Notes: generated by a model not told the origin, from the letters alone. Positions 45,775-58,230 are shown, counted from the stretch's first letter. The stretch: DNA of 64,000 nucleotides from Chenopodium formosanum (GCA_024500155.1 CM044874.1:42416384-42480383), one strand, 5' to 3'. Numbers and translations are program-made.

Positions 45775-48422
45775 TTAAAAAGACCAATCGCCACCAGACG
45801 AATTGGTAACATTGTTTGCTGGCAAAGCCAGAGGAATTGTCAACTTACCCGAGCCCTCGGTCGGTAAAGATACATAAACCGCCTCCCATGCCGTCTGCAT
45901 GATGGATTCATAGTCTTCTATCATTTGTTTAACAAGGGCCTGCTTCTCCTCCTCAGCCCGAGACTGGAACTTGGCCTTCAGCTGCTTTTACTGGTTCGCC
46001 GGGCGCCCCTCTAGGCGGCCAACCCGCTCCTTGGCCCTCTCGGCCTCTTAAAGAGGCTCAAGCTTTTCCTTAAGGCCTTTAACTTTAGCCTTAAGGTCGT
46101 TGATTTTGGAGTGGGCCGAATCCAAGTCCTTCCTCACCTGCAGGTTGGCGTCTGCCTGGGAATACATCATATCAAGGGTCAGAAGCTCATTCTGAGAAAT
46201 TTCAAATTGAGCTCGGTCTAAGGCAGACTTGGCTCGAGCTTTAGCGGCTGTTACCTCTTTAGAATTTTCCTAGATTAGCCGTCTTAGCCCCTAGACGCAC
46301 AACATGGTCTGGAAATGAGAAAAAGCCGGATGGTCAAAACCAGTCGGATATGTGCTAAATATTAAGGAAAATTTAACTAACTCTTTTACCTCACATAGGT
46401 TCCCCAAGATGGCATCCAAGTTAAGGGTGTCGACTCCTCTTATGGACGCCTTGTCCTTTGGATCAAGCGCCCGCATCATCTCCTTGGCCATCTGGACGAC
46501 GGTCGGCCTTTGCACAAGAGCTGGAAAATTATAAGTTAGTCAAGAAAGTTCTAAGAAACAATCTTAAGTAATCAATCAATCAATCAATCAAAGCCTTAAT
46601 CCCAAACAATCTTAAGTAATAAAATTCAAAAAAAGATGCGGCTCATACCGTCTGGCTGAGCCTCCTCCTCCTTCTCCTTACCATGATGCCTCTTCTCTCC
46701 TGCTGAGCCGACAGCAGTGCTGGTTCGCTTAAAGCCACCCTTCGATGCCTGAGAGGCATCCGGTTTGCTGACCTCCCTGTCAGCTTCGAGAGTAAAGCCG
46801 TCCCCTCTCTTTGGCTTGTGAGCGATGTGCTTCTGGTTCTTGCCGGATGCACTCACATCACCCGCCCCTGTTTTTTGAATTTTGGGTTGGGACTGCTTGG
46901 AGGGAGAAGGCCTGGTGAAAACGCTCTACATGAACAAAAGGAAAGGCGTTAAAAAAGCAGGCGGGCAAAATTTAACCTCTATTGAAAAAATATACCAAGT
47001 ATCATAAACAACTACCTTGGGAGTCCCGGCTGCTTTCTGCTCGTCACTCGCCCTATTGAGGACGTTGGTGCGGTACTTAGCTGCAGAGACGGCAACCGGC
47101 TTCTTTGTTGCCGAGAGCTTATCCATTGCTTTGTCTGCACCAAAAAGAGGGAGTTAGGCTTTATAAAATAACACTGAAAAGCAATTTAAAGTTTGCATAA
47201 AATCAGACGGCCGACTACCTCTCGGCATCTCAGAGCTTAGACCACAAGCGGCCAAGTACACCCCATCTTCTAGGCACTTGTAAAGGGGAATATAGCTCTG
47301 GGGGACGACTATTTTCTCCCATGTTCATTTGTCCGAACGGACACTTTGAACAGATCTTGGTCTAAAATTTCCTCCTAGGCCCGCCTAAGGAGAGGGGGCA
47401 AGGCGCTCTTGGCATCCAGGAGGGGCGGATCCTTGTTCCACCGATTGTATTTTTGGTTCAGTCGGCTTTCAGAAAAATGGACAATGTAGAACTTTGTTCT
47501 CCAGTCTTTCCATTTGTTCTCTTTGCCGACTGCCATCATGTACCCCTTATAGGTGGACAAGGTGTACCAGCCTTCGCCATGCTCGGCTGAGATAGTGCAT
47601 GTGGGCGAATGCCTCAAAGCCGGGATCCACCTCCAGCATTTCACATGCGACAACGTACCCGATGATATTTATCAATGAGTTCGGGACAAGTTACCAGATA
47701 CCTAGTTGGTATCCGTCCAGTATCCTCTCCACGGCCGGATGGAGAGGGAAGCGTAAATCAGCCTGAAGGACCGCCTCGTAGCACCCAAAAGCTTTGTCCT
47801 TATAACTGGCCAGGGAGGGCCAGGTTATAGTATCCTCCTTGTTGGGGAAGGACAAGGAGAAGCCATGCCTCATTAAAGTCTTGCGCTTGAAATTGGCAAG
47901 ACCGGATGTCATGAAGGTCCGCTTGCTTTACGGAACATGGTGATAGTAGGGGGTGCGCTACAAGCGCCTGGAAGCACTTGGCTCCGCCCAGCCTTCCCTC
48001 TTTTCTACTGACAAGGACTCCCTTGCAGTATCTATTTTCGCTCGGACCTCCTCTGACTTAGCAGAGACGCTATCAGAAGATGACGAGGCCGAATCGTCAT
48101 CAGAACTTTTCCCAGAGCTAGGGGACTGTCGGCTAGGGCCAGCAGGGTCCTCCCTTAGACTCTCCTCCGACGCCTGTTCTGAAGGCTTGGCCTGGTACTA
48201 AATGTCGGCTTCTCGTAGTATAGTATCACTGGGGGTGCCGATTGAAGAAGAGAGAGTAGTAAGTTGGAGTTTGGGGAAGGTCGGAAAAGGGTTTGGGGGG
48301 TGGTTAGAAATCTCACTAGCTGGCACCCTAATGGAGCCGTCTGAATTTGGAGTCTCACTGTCCGAATGGTAAAAGGAACCATCCGGCCTATATCTCCTTG
48401 TTGTCTGCTTTGTTTGAGCCAT
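45775..48422 (-). pseudogene. Tat-1 antisense gene, spliced, H3-tail-like N-terminus, PF04195-like plus coiled coil
   Basis: Antisense protein of unknown role. GT-AG introns inferred: 48630-48429 (5'UTR), 47218-47135, 47015-46926, 46648-46521 and 46389-46309. With the first intron removed, no ATG lies between the TATA box and ATG 48422, whose context (ACACGATGG) is good for plants. The protein starts MAQTKQTTRRYRPDG, then an acidic Ser-rich linker (DDDSASSSSDS). The PF04195-like domain is ADLRFPLHPAVERILDGYQLG ... WYTLSTYKGYMMAVGKENKW. Then a basic segment and a coiled coil (RAQFEISQNELLTLD ... DLKAKVKGLKEKLEPL). It ends at TAA 45777-45775. At least six in-frame stops, mostly TAG, disable it. 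Confidence 0.65.
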
Positions 48423-48801
48423 CGTGTCCTGCAGATGCACAGACACTGTCGGATTTGGAGATGTACTTAAAGGAAAGTTCTCGAACGAGCATTCGGCACT
48501 CCTAGTTATAGATTCAGCCGTCCCCGGTGACCGCCTGATCGCTAACCTAGGTCGTGTCGTGTACGTTATGGAAACCATTTGAATAAATTAAAAACGAAAG
48601 AAAAAATAAAAGAAAAGAGCATGTGGTTACCTTAGAAGAAGGTATTTGAGGCGCCTGGTTGGCTGAAGAAGTCGGTCAGAAAAGCCGAGTGTCGGATGCT
48701 TGACAAAAGTTAGGGTCTTTAAGAGTCTTTGAGAGTCAAAAGTCCAGAGATTCTCCAAGATTCGCAAAGGTGTGAAAACGAAATTGAAGTCAAACCCTCC
48801 T

Positions 48802-48809
48802 ATTTATAG
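48802..48809 (-). promoter_or_regulatory. TATA box of the Tat-1 antisense gene
   Basis: TCTATAAATAGG on the minus strand, 115 bp inside the 3' LTR border, 171 bp upstream of the 5'UTR splice donor. It implies transcription toward the interior, opposite to the element. Confidence 0.65.
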
Positions 48810-48923
48810 AAAGGGGAAACCCTAATTTTTCCCCCCAAAAGCAATTTGAAAATCCATCCAGTCATATGAAGACACCTATCACAGGTGCCACGTGCAATGC
48901 AAGTGACCCCTGTGAGGGGCAAA

Positions 48924-49557
48924 TGATTAGGGTATTTTTACCCGGCCAGGTGGCCTAATATGAAAATGCCACGTGTCCTCAGTAAAGGTGCCATTTGGAC
49001 CTATGAGATGATGACATGTGGAGGGCAGACATTCCTCTACCCTAAACAGACTGATGATCCTGCATGGACCAATCAGAGGGCGACGCGTGTCACCCAAAAA
49101 GATGCCCAAAGGCCTTTTGGGCTTAGCGACACGTGTCATTCAGGCATTGCCTCTTGAATGGCGGCCTTCAAGGGCCCAAACCTTGAGGCGCCGTTTTACG
49201 GCGTGACCAAATCCATAGGTCACCAGATCCTAGGGAGAGCACACCTTCCAAAAAGACCCTATAAATAGGGACATTCTTACATTTATGACAGGACAGGAAT
49301 ATATACGCAATACGAGATAATATGTCACTTACTACAGAGTTGTCATTTTCAAAGAACATACAACACTTTACCTGAGCTTGGAATCCGAGCAGATAACTTT
49401 ACTTCCGCACGTTATATTACCGAACGCTTACTAACTTAATCTTCGGAGGCGGACTACCGACCATCCGGCGGTCCGTTTGCTTTGCAGGTACAGGCGTCTT
49501 TTGCTGAATCAAGTCTCAGTGTTGTAACTCTCCCAAGGGACAAAAACCCCTGAAACA
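48924..49557 (+). mobile_element. 3' LTR of Tat-1
   Basis: 634 bp, TGATTAGGGT to CCCTGAAACA, preceded by purine tract TGAGGGGCAAA. TATA box TATAAATA at 49260-49267. Highly similar to 36251-36864. Followed by GTAAC. Confidence 0.92.
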
Positions 49558-50195
49558 GTAACCTAAATGAAGTGAGAATTGATGAAATCGCAATAGTAAA
49601 ATAATGATGAAGATGGTGGTGATGCCTGAACAAAAACCAAAAGAAAATAAAGTGAGAAATGAGAGGAAGAGAGAGAAAAATAAGGTCGGTGCGTTTAAGA
49701 GAAGATCAGTAGGGGGGCGCGACCGCGCCATCAGGCCGGGCGCCCGCGTCAGATGGCTGCGCGGTCGTGTCATGGTCGCGGGCGTTCGCGCCCTTTAGGG
49801 TATTTGATCCTCCAAATCTCCTTAGTGCGCACATCGTTGAGTACAAGGGGGATGATCACGATAAACACTATAGTAAGCAGACCTAAAACTCCTTGACAGT
49901 GGGTTCGACACTAGATTTTCATGAACCCACCAATCTTCGATTCCTACACATGCTTCCAATTCATAAACTTGAACACTTCCTCTTCAAAATAGGCTCCAAA
50001 ATAGTTGGAAATCAAATCAAAACCACCTAAAACACAATCAAGAAAGAAAATCAATAAAGAATAGAAACATGAAAAGAAAAACAAAAATCAAACAAAATAG
50101 AGAAAATGGTTAGAAATTCGGGTTGCCTCCCGAAAATCGATTGTTTAACGTCATAAGCTTAACGTTCTCCACCCTTCAAGGTGGATCATAGAGAT
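49558..50195 (-). other. Athila-A region after integrase
   Basis: Non-coding. The motif GACGTTAAACAATCG followed by GGGAGGCAACCCG (minus strand, 50153-50120) is a conserved Athila signature just downstream of integrase. A G+C-rich patch (49710-49790, GGCGCGACCGCGCC) echoes that of the LTR. Confidence 0.65.
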
Positions 50196-51757
50196 TCATA
50201 TCATGAACGATTCCAACAAAAATTCCATCATACTAATGCTTGAGCCTATGACAATTGACTTTAAAAATTCTTGAGAAATCCAAAGGAGATATTTCAATAG
50301 CACCATAAGTAAAGCCTCTTGAACAACAAATGGATCACTCCAACGAGACATTAGCTTCCTAGGAAATAATCTCATCCTATAATTGTAAAGGAGCACCTTG
50401 TTACCAACATTGAACTCCTTCTTCTCAATAAGCTTATCATGCTCTTCCTTAGTGCGAGTCTTGTACCTGCTTGTACAATCATATGCATCCAATCGAAGTT
50501 CTTCCAACTCATGGATATCAAGCCAACGTTGCTCACCCGCACTTGCCAAGTCGAAATTGATTTTCTTAATAGCCCAATGAGTCCGATGTTCAAGTTCAAT
50601 CAGAAGATGACAAGACATCCCATAAACCAAGCGGTAAGAAGTAGTGAAAATAGGAGTCTTGAAGGCCGTTCTATATGCCCAGAAACCATCACCAATCCTT
50701 CCGATTTCTTGCGACCGTCTTCTCAAGAATCAATTTGATTTGACGGTTAGACAACTCTACTTGCCCACAAGTTTGAGGGTGATAAGGAAATCCAAAACAT
50801 TGATTAACTCCATGCTTCTTCAACATCTTGCGGAAGGCGCTATGAACAAAATGTGATCCATTATCACTAATAACCACCTTTGGAATGCCAAATAGTGGGA
50901 AAATTATCTTCTTGAACATCTTCATTGCTACCTTATGGTCGTTTGTTGGTGAAGCAATGGCTTCCACCCATTTCAACACATAATCAATGGTAACAAGAAT
51001 ATATTGAAGTACGAAAAGGACCCATGAAGTCTATTCCCCTTTGAAATTTTTCCAGTCTTTTGGCACAGGTCACAACTCTTGACATATTACCAAACATTCT
51101 TGAAAATATTCGGCCACCACAATCCGCATTGGAGTACCGTTGAATCCGTTTTTGAAACACCCATGTGACCACCACCTCAGATCCGAGTGGCACATCTTTA
51201 ATACACTAGGTAAATCCTCATTTGGAACACATCTCCTCAATAACCCATCAACACCCCTTTTATACAAAATTGGTTTATCCCATACATAAAGCCTAGCCTC
51301 CCCACAAGCAACATAGTTAACCAAATCGGCAAACCATGGGAGTTTTTTCACATATATAGCATACAAAGAATTATCTAACATTCTATCTTCAACGGGAGGC
51401 CCATAATCTTGAACTTGAAAATCCTGAGGTCTAGATAGATGATCCGCTACAACATTCTACGCTCCTTTTTCATCTCTAATCTCAAGGTCAAAAGTTTGAA
51501 GCTCTAACACCCAACTAATTAGCCTTGGCTTTGATTCCTTCTTCCCAAAAAGATATTTTAGAGTCGCATGATCGGTGAACAAAATTGTTTTGGATCCTAA
51601 CAAATAGCAACAAAATTTTTCAAAGGAATGAACAATAGCCAAGAACTCTTTCTCCGTTGTAGTGTAATTCCTTTGAGCGCCATTAAGAATTTTTGCCATT
51701 TAATAAATCACATGAAACTTTTTATCAACTCTTTGACGTAAACCTCCAATACCCTTA
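50196..51757 (-). pseudogene. RNase H and integrase of Athila-A
   Basis: RNase H end (YTTTEKEFLAIVHSFEKF, TDHATLKYLFGK, ADHLSRP) followed by integrase: zinc region around MCHSDLRWWSHG and CLVICQEL. In the DDE core, VTIDYVLKWVEAIA carries the first Asp, VISDNGSHF the second and TCGQVELSNRQIK the Glu. The C-terminal domain has FNVGNKVLLYNYRMRLFP and SRWSDPFVV. Several stops and frameshifts (about 51080, 50690). The reading frame links to 58231 once copy 3 is removed. Confidence 0.88.
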
Positions 51758-53694
51758 TGTAGACACCCATTTGTGTCTCCCCAAAACCAAACCCGGTGAT
51801 GAGTACCTTTCACGTCGAATCATAATCGAATGAAGTGAAAGTGTGGAAAGTCTAGTGTTGCGGATAGTTTTTATTTCTTTTCTTTCTCTCAGTTTTTGAA
51901 AACCTATTTTAAGAAAACAGCCAATCCTGTTTGTTTTAGTCCATAGCCAAGGTCCAATAATAGCGTAGTTGGATGGGGCTTGAAAAGAGCTTTCCAATGA
52001 TATATTATAAGCCCAATTTCGATGAATAACGAGGAAGTTATGGAAAAATTACTAAACTAGTCCCGGTTTGATATTTATGTGCGGCCCAATGATCTAGAAT
52101 AGGGCCTAATATTGATTTATCATTCCTAATGCAATTATAATTGATTTTAATCTTCTAGATTCTTCTAGAAAGTTCTTTTCATTCCTAATTTAATTAGCAT
52201 TGATATATTGACTTTGGTTGACTTTTAGAGTTTTAATTAGAATAAAAGAAGTGTTTTTAAGGAAAATACGATTTTGCCCTTCTATACGGCTAAATTTTAT
52301 TAAAATTAAGAAAACGCGTGAAAACTGCTATTAGCGCCTAACGCCAATTATTAGCGCGTGGCGCTAAGGCTTGGCGCCTGACACTAATCTTCAGCGCCTG
52401 GGGCTAATGTCCAGCGTCTGGCGCCAATCTTGTTTTATTCTTGTCAAAACTCTGATTTGTTTTTCTATTCGTCTGACTGATTTTCTCTATAAATATCCTC
52501 CTAAAAACCTCCGTTTTCGATCATCAATAATGAACTCTATAGTTTTCAAAAAAAAATTCTCTCTCTAAGCTAAAGCTTATTCTAAACTAGCCTTTTGCAT
52601 ACAAAATTCCGCATTCGCAAGATCTACAAACACCTAGTCAAATTCGAAGTTGCCTTCGCCCTAGACGTGAAAGATTTTAATTTCTGAGGGTTTGGTCCCA
52701 ATTCTCGTTTTCAATTCTTTAATTTAATTGTTTGTTTTATTATTTTCCTTGAAGTTACTAACGTGTATATTTTGTTATTAGAAAGAGGTACGAGGCATCC
52801 AAGTAAGTGCTTTTATTGATATTATGATATAGAAATCATGCTTAGGTTGTTATTATGATTCTTAGCGTCATGTTAAGGCATTTTGATCTTCCTAGCATCA
52901 TGTTTAGGGTCAATAACTATAATTTCTAATATCAAATATGCTTATTATGATTCTTGCGATGTTTCCTATTTTCATCTAATATTCATGTTACTATCATGTT
53001 AGGGTAAATTTTTGATTTTTATTGCTTAGTGACATGCTAGGGTTTGTTATTAATCTTGTTAACATCATGCCTAGGATCTTGCTATCATTATGCTTTAACA
53101 TGATTACTTTCATGGTTATTATTTTAATTAGTATTATGACTTATAATTATTATTATTAATTATTATTATGTTTCTTGATATTATTATTGTTATTGTTTGA
53201 TCACACCTTTTATGCATGTTTAAAGGGAATTTGTACTTGTAATCACGCTTAATAAGATAATTAATAATCTTGTTTAGGGTTGATTTGATTATAATTCAAG
53301 TGATCGCCAATAATAGATTTGTTTGTGCATTAATATTCAACCAACGTAGATAAACAGATTTAGGGTAAACCTATTGATTGCATGTTAGTCAGAAAGCGCA
53401 CATGAATACGATTAGAATAAAGTAGACGCCTATTATTAGGGAAGGTTCAATCCCTTTTAGGTTGGATTTGTACCTTCATCCCTGAACTACAAGTTATGGT
53501 TCCAGACCTATTAGAGTTGACGATCTCGTGGATCGTTAAGGGGTGTAACCTTCACCTTGTGAACGGTTTACATGTTCCTAAAACCTATTGGCGACTCTTT
53601 TGCTCTGTCTTCTTTCCCTTTGGACGCCACCGTACTTTAGTGTATGATCACATTGGGGTTCAAGCTCGGGATAATGCCTGAAATATTCCCTACA
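51758..53694 (+). mobile_element. 5' LTR of copy 3
   Basis: 1937 bp, TGTAGACACCC to ATTCCCTACA; complete, and the reference copy for family comparison. GGCGC/AGCGCC cluster 52330-52430, TATA box 52488-52495. Confidence 0.92.
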
Positions 53695-53701
53695 GTTTTT
53701 T

Positions 53702-53719
53702 TGGCGACTTCATTGGGGA
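53702..53719 (+). other. Primer binding site of copy 3
   Basis: TGGCGACTTCATTGGGGA, seven bases after the LTR. It is a decayed form of the tRNA-Arg site seen in copy 2. Confidence 0.75.
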
Positions 53720-55261
53720 CGATTTCTATTTTAATTCCCGAAATTTATTTCAGCAATGATTTAGAATAAGTGGATGAGACTCGAAAAGTTCTAAGTATTT
53801 CATGTGCATAATTTTGATTAACATTATTGTCATATGAATAAAAAAGATCTCATTGGAAAGACCATCCGCAATGAGTTAAAACATAGGATTTTTACACGTA
53901 GGAAATTTAAGGAATATCTTTCACAACTAGGATCGAAATAACGCTGCGCGAAATTGGAAAATTTTATCGAGCACAGAAAGCTGTTGAGGCATGTAGGAAC
54001 TAGCGTCAGAAAACAGAGTCTAGCGCCACTGATTTGATTCTGGCGCGAGGCGATAGCTTTTAGCGCCAGGCGCCAAAGCCAAATCGTTGGCGCCAGCCTC
54101 TGTTTGCTGGCGCCAAGTTCTTCCAATACCGAGCCAGAAATATATGTTCTAATTTTGACCAGTTTTTAGCACTGTTTGCTCGATCCTACTTCCTTATTGA
54201 GTTTTTCTCACTTTTCCGAAACCCATATGTATTCTACATATGGACATAACCCTCTGGGAATTCATGCTCCATCAACCTGATTGAACGATCTGTGCAACAA
54301 AGGGTACATCAGAGAATGTTGAATTCACCAAACCATGGAAGCGAGTTTTTTAACTCGCGGTGTCCCATCCACTCGCGCCAACCCTTTACGGTTAGGGTTC
54401 CGCACGGTGCATCTGGAAAATTAACCATGGACCCTCTTTAACTAACACATATTCCGAACTTGAGAGAACTAGAGCCATGGTTAGGTTGCAAACTCATTAC
54501 ATCATGTTGTGCCTACTTGACTAAGTGTGCATTATTTGTTGTGCATACTTTATGTGTTTTTTCCTAACCGTTTGTTTGACTTGTGTTAAGACTAAATAGC
54601 CTGATTAATGACTAAAAGAACTTTGCGTAATTAATTAATTAATTAATTTGAGTAATTAAAGTCTAATAATTTAATCATAGTTGACTTAGTAAGACTTTAG
54701 GCATACCCTGTAGAGTAATAATACCAAAAGAAGTTCCAGATAAACGTTCCAGCAATGGCACCGAGATTTGGACTGCAGCTCCACTCTATGGATTGCAGCT
54801 CTTTGCGATAGTTCTGTCGTCTGGCGCTACACTGCACAGTGCGACGCCAGTCCTGTCGTTTTGACGACAGTTCGGTATATGACTTAAGTCATCACCTTGT
54901 GTCTAATTAAACAGTTAACTAATAAACTCGATTAATTTTATTAATAATAATACCTCGTTAAGTCCTTAATCGAGTCTAGGCACATAGTCTAGCCACACGG
55001 TCTTACACAAGAGTCTTAACATGTCATCTACACTCATTAAACTCATTAGTCCTAGCACACACTTTGAGTATATGTCATCATGACCATGTCTTAAGTTCAT
55101 GCATGAGTTGGTTATTTCCGTCATTTAAGTTGGGGGTACAGTCTATTCCTAATTTCTTTATATTCTTCCATCTACATCATCTTTCTTCACATCACAACCT
55201 TCATTCTACCTACCTTCTTCCATCTATGCATGTTGAATACAGTTTAGTCAAATACTTAACA
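53720..55261 (+). other. 5' leader of copy 3
   Basis: Collinear with 20020-21542. Two GGCGC clusters (54000-54120, 54755-54870) and a perfect 7-bp stem hairpin GCGAGTT...AACTCGC at 54340-54357. No gene upstream of gag. Confidence 0.65.
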
Positions 55262-56544
55262 ATGAATATCCCTAATTTCCCTTTCCACAGTACTTGGTCA
55301 AAAAGAGAAGGGAGATTTATCAAGGACAACACCTTTGTTCAGGTCTTACTTTTTAATAAACCGATTCGTCAAAGGAGGAAAGCTAAGAAGATAATGGCAA
55401 CTCAAGAAGAAGTCAACGAACTTAGGAATCAATTGACTACCGTGACTGAGGCATTGAAGGCTCTAACCCTTAAAATCGATGACCCTGTGAAGCAACAACA
55501 GATGGACCTCATGCAAGAAAGCTTGAGCAAGTTGTCTAGTGACTACAAATTTGAAGGCATCAGTTCACAAGGGATCTAGCTGGACAAGGACCATCTTTTG
55601 CAAAAGTTCAATGCCAACAACATCCCAAAATTCAAGGCAACAGATAATCCTTATCTTCACTTAAGAGCCTTTGAAACTATAATGAACATTAAGGGGATTA
55701 ATAAGAAATTCTTTCATTCCTTGTTTTCCTTATCTCTTGAAACCATTTATCAACAATTGTTCTTCTCCCTTGACAAAGAGAAAACCTCTACATGGGAATC
55801 GATAGTAAGCGCTTACGTTGATAGATATAAGTGCAATATTCAAGTCAAAACCAATTATAGACAACTTGAGATGCTAAGATAGAAGGAGAACGAAGACTTT
55901 TTACTTCCTTCTTTAATAAGTGGAGGGAAACTTTCGCTAAGATGATTGAGGTGCCCACCGAAAAAGAATCCATAAGGATGTTTATCAAGAATCTCCAAGA
56001 GAAGTATTCGAAGCATTTAAAATGTCAACACAATTTGAATACTTTCAAGACCGTTTATATTATCGAAATCGAGATCGAGGACAACCTCGCAAAGCAAAAA
56101 GCTACTAACAATAGTAACCACGGTGGCTGGAAAGGAAAGAAGAACGACAATCCTTCTTCTTCCGAAAACGCCCACTCTAGTAACAATGTTAGTACCTATA
56201 ATCTTAGTGATGTTTTAGCCTTGGATAACCAAGGACCTAAGAAGCAACAAAGGAAAGACTTCACCCCCTTTGGGATGAGCTACGATACTGCCTTCGATCG
56301 ACTCCATGCCAAGGGACTCATTACTCCCATTGGTCCTATTCAAGATCCTGCACCTGAAAAGAGATTGCCTAGTTGGAATCCAGATGAACATTGCAAGTAC
56401 CATCAAGGTAGGGGTCATGCTACTGAGAGCTGTTGGAAGCTAAAGGAGGATATTCAACATTTGATCGATAATAACAAGCTTCCCATGCCTCCAGCTAACA
56501 AGAAGAGCAAATGCCCACCTCTTTTCCTGTTTCTTTTATTTTAA
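55262..56544 (+). pseudogene. gag of Ogre/Tat-like copy 3
   Basis: Same protein as 18773-20019. Start ATG 55262 (MNIPNFPFHSTWSKREGRF). Motifs: NPYLHLRAFETIM, DKEKTSTWESIV, and a zinc-knuckle-like CKYHQGRGHATESC followed by LKEDIQHLIDNNKLP. Stops at 55577-55579 (TAG) and in the LR-KEN stretch near 55880, then a 1-nt shift before the frame resumes at 55942. The C-terminal end runs into the truncated LTR at 56545, so no natural stop is present. Confidence 0.85.
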
Positions 56545-56546
56545 AT

Positions 56547-58230
56547 GCTTGGATGGGGCTTGAAAAGAGCGTTCCAACGATATAATATAAGCCCAATTCC
56601 GATGAATAATGAGGAAGTTATGGCAAAATTACGAAATTGGGCCCGATTTTATATTTATATGCGGCCCAATTATCTAGAGGAGGGCCTATTATTGATTTAA
56701 CATTTTTAATGCAATTAGAATTGATTTTAGTCTTTTAGATTCTTCTAGAAGGTTCTTTTCATTCCTAATTTAATTAGCATTGATAAATTAACTTTGGTTG
56801 ACTTTTTGGAGGTTTAATAAGAATAAAAGAAGTGTTTTTAAGGAAAATACGAGTTTGCCCTTCTGTACGGCTAAATTTTATCAAAATTAAGAAAACACGT
56901 GAAAATGGCTAAGCGCCTGACGCCATTTATTAGCGCATGGCGCTAACCTTCAACGCCTGGCGCTAATGTCCAGCGTCAAGCGCCAATCGTGTTTTATTCT
57001 CGTCGAAACCCTAATTTGTTTTTCTATCCGTCCGACTGATTTTCTCTATAAATAGCCTCCTAAAAACCTCCGTTTTTGATCATCAATAATGAACTCTCTA
57101 GTTTTCTAATTTTCTTCTCTCTCTTTAAGCTAAACTAGCCTTTTACATACAAAATTCCGCATTCACAAGATCTAGAAACACCTAGCCAAATTCGAAGTTG
57201 CCTTCGCCCTAGACGTGAAAGGTTTTAATTTCTTAGGGTTTGGTCCCAATTCTTTCTTTCAATTATTTAATTTAATTGTTTGTTTTATTATTTTTCTTGA
57301 AGTTACTAACGTGTGTATTTTGTTATAAGAAAGAGGTGCGAGGCATCTAAGTAAGTGTTTTTATTGATATTATTATATAGAAATCATGCTTAGGTTGTTA
57401 TTATGATTCCTAGCATCATGTTAGGGCGTTTTTATCTTCATATCATCATGTTTAGGGTCAATAACTATAATTTCTAATATCAAATAAGCTGATTATAATT
57501 CCTGCGATGCTTCCTATTTTCTTTCTAATATTCATGTTAGTATCATGTTAGGATTAAAGTTTTGATTTTTATTGCTTAGTGACATGCTAGTGTTTGTTAC
57601 AAATCTTGTTAGTATCAAGCTTAGGATCTTGGTATTATTATGCTTTAACATGATTACTTTCATGATTATTATTTTAATTTGTATTATGACTTATAATTAT
57701 TATTATGTTCCTTGATATTATTATTGTTATTGCTTGATCACACCTTTCATGCATTTTCAAAGGAAATTGTACTTGTAATCACGCTTATTAAGGTAATTAA
57801 TAATCTTGTTTAGGGTTAATTTTATTATAATCCAAGTGATCGCCAATAATAGATTTGTTTGTGCATTAATATTCAACCAACGTAGATAAACAGGTTTAGG
57901 GTAAACCTATTGGTTGCATGTAAGTCAGAAAGCGCACATGAATACGATCAGAATAAAGTAGAGGCCTATTATTAGGGTTGGTTCAATCCCTTTTAGGTTG
58001 GATTTGTATCTTCATCCCTGATCTACCAATCATGGTTTCTGAGATATTGGAGTTGACGATCTCCCGAATCGTTAAGGGGTGCAACCTTCACCTCGTGAAT
58101 GGTTTAAAAATTCCTAAAACCTCTTGGCGACTCTTTTGCTCTATCTTCTTTCCCTTTGGACACCACCGTACTTTAGTGTACGATCACAGTGGGGTTAAAG
58201 CTAGGGATACTGCTTGAAATATTCCCTACA
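56547..58230 (+). mobile_element. Truncated 3' LTR of copy 3
   Basis: Matches the family LTR from about position 212 (TTGGATGGGGCTTGAAAAGAG) to the end ATTCCCTACA. TATA box 57047-57054; AGCGCC motifs 56900-56990. It joins gag with no polypurine tract, so a deletion removed everything between. Confidence 0.9.

Larger units (their letters stand above)
36251..49557 (+). mobile_element. Tat-1: nearly full-length Tat-lineage Ty3/gypsy element
   Basis: 5' LTR 36251-36864, primer site, gag, protease, RT, RNase H, second RNase H, integrase, a repeat-rich 3' region, a spliced antisense gene (48422-45775), 3' LTR 48924-49557. Flanks are ATAAC and GTAAC, a 5-bp duplication with one mismatch. It has a second RNase H and an antisense gene, both known for the Tat lineage. 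Length without the CACTA insert is about 11.5 kb. All coding parts carry stops or shifts. Confidence 0.9.
51758..58230 (+). mobile_element. Ogre/Tat-like retrotransposon copy 3 (gag-only, internally deleted)
   Basis: 5' LTR 51758-53694, primer site, leader, gag 55262-56544, then directly a 3' LTR lacking its first ~210 bp (56547-58230). Flanks are CCTTA (51753-51757) and TCTTA (58231-58235), a 5-bp duplication with one mismatch. The Athila-A RT frame on both sides is in register after removal. No pol, polypurine tract or 3' repeats remain. Confidence 0.92.

Noticed and set aside
48198..48578. Taking ATG 48578 as the start of the Tat-1 antisense gene
   Set aside because: It lies inside the inferred 5'UTR intron (48630-48429); the first ATG of the spliced message is 48422.
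48927..49206. Matching frames in both Tat-1 LTRs (also 36098-36538)
   Set aside because: Repeated because the LTR is repeated; no start context, and they cross the LTR borders.
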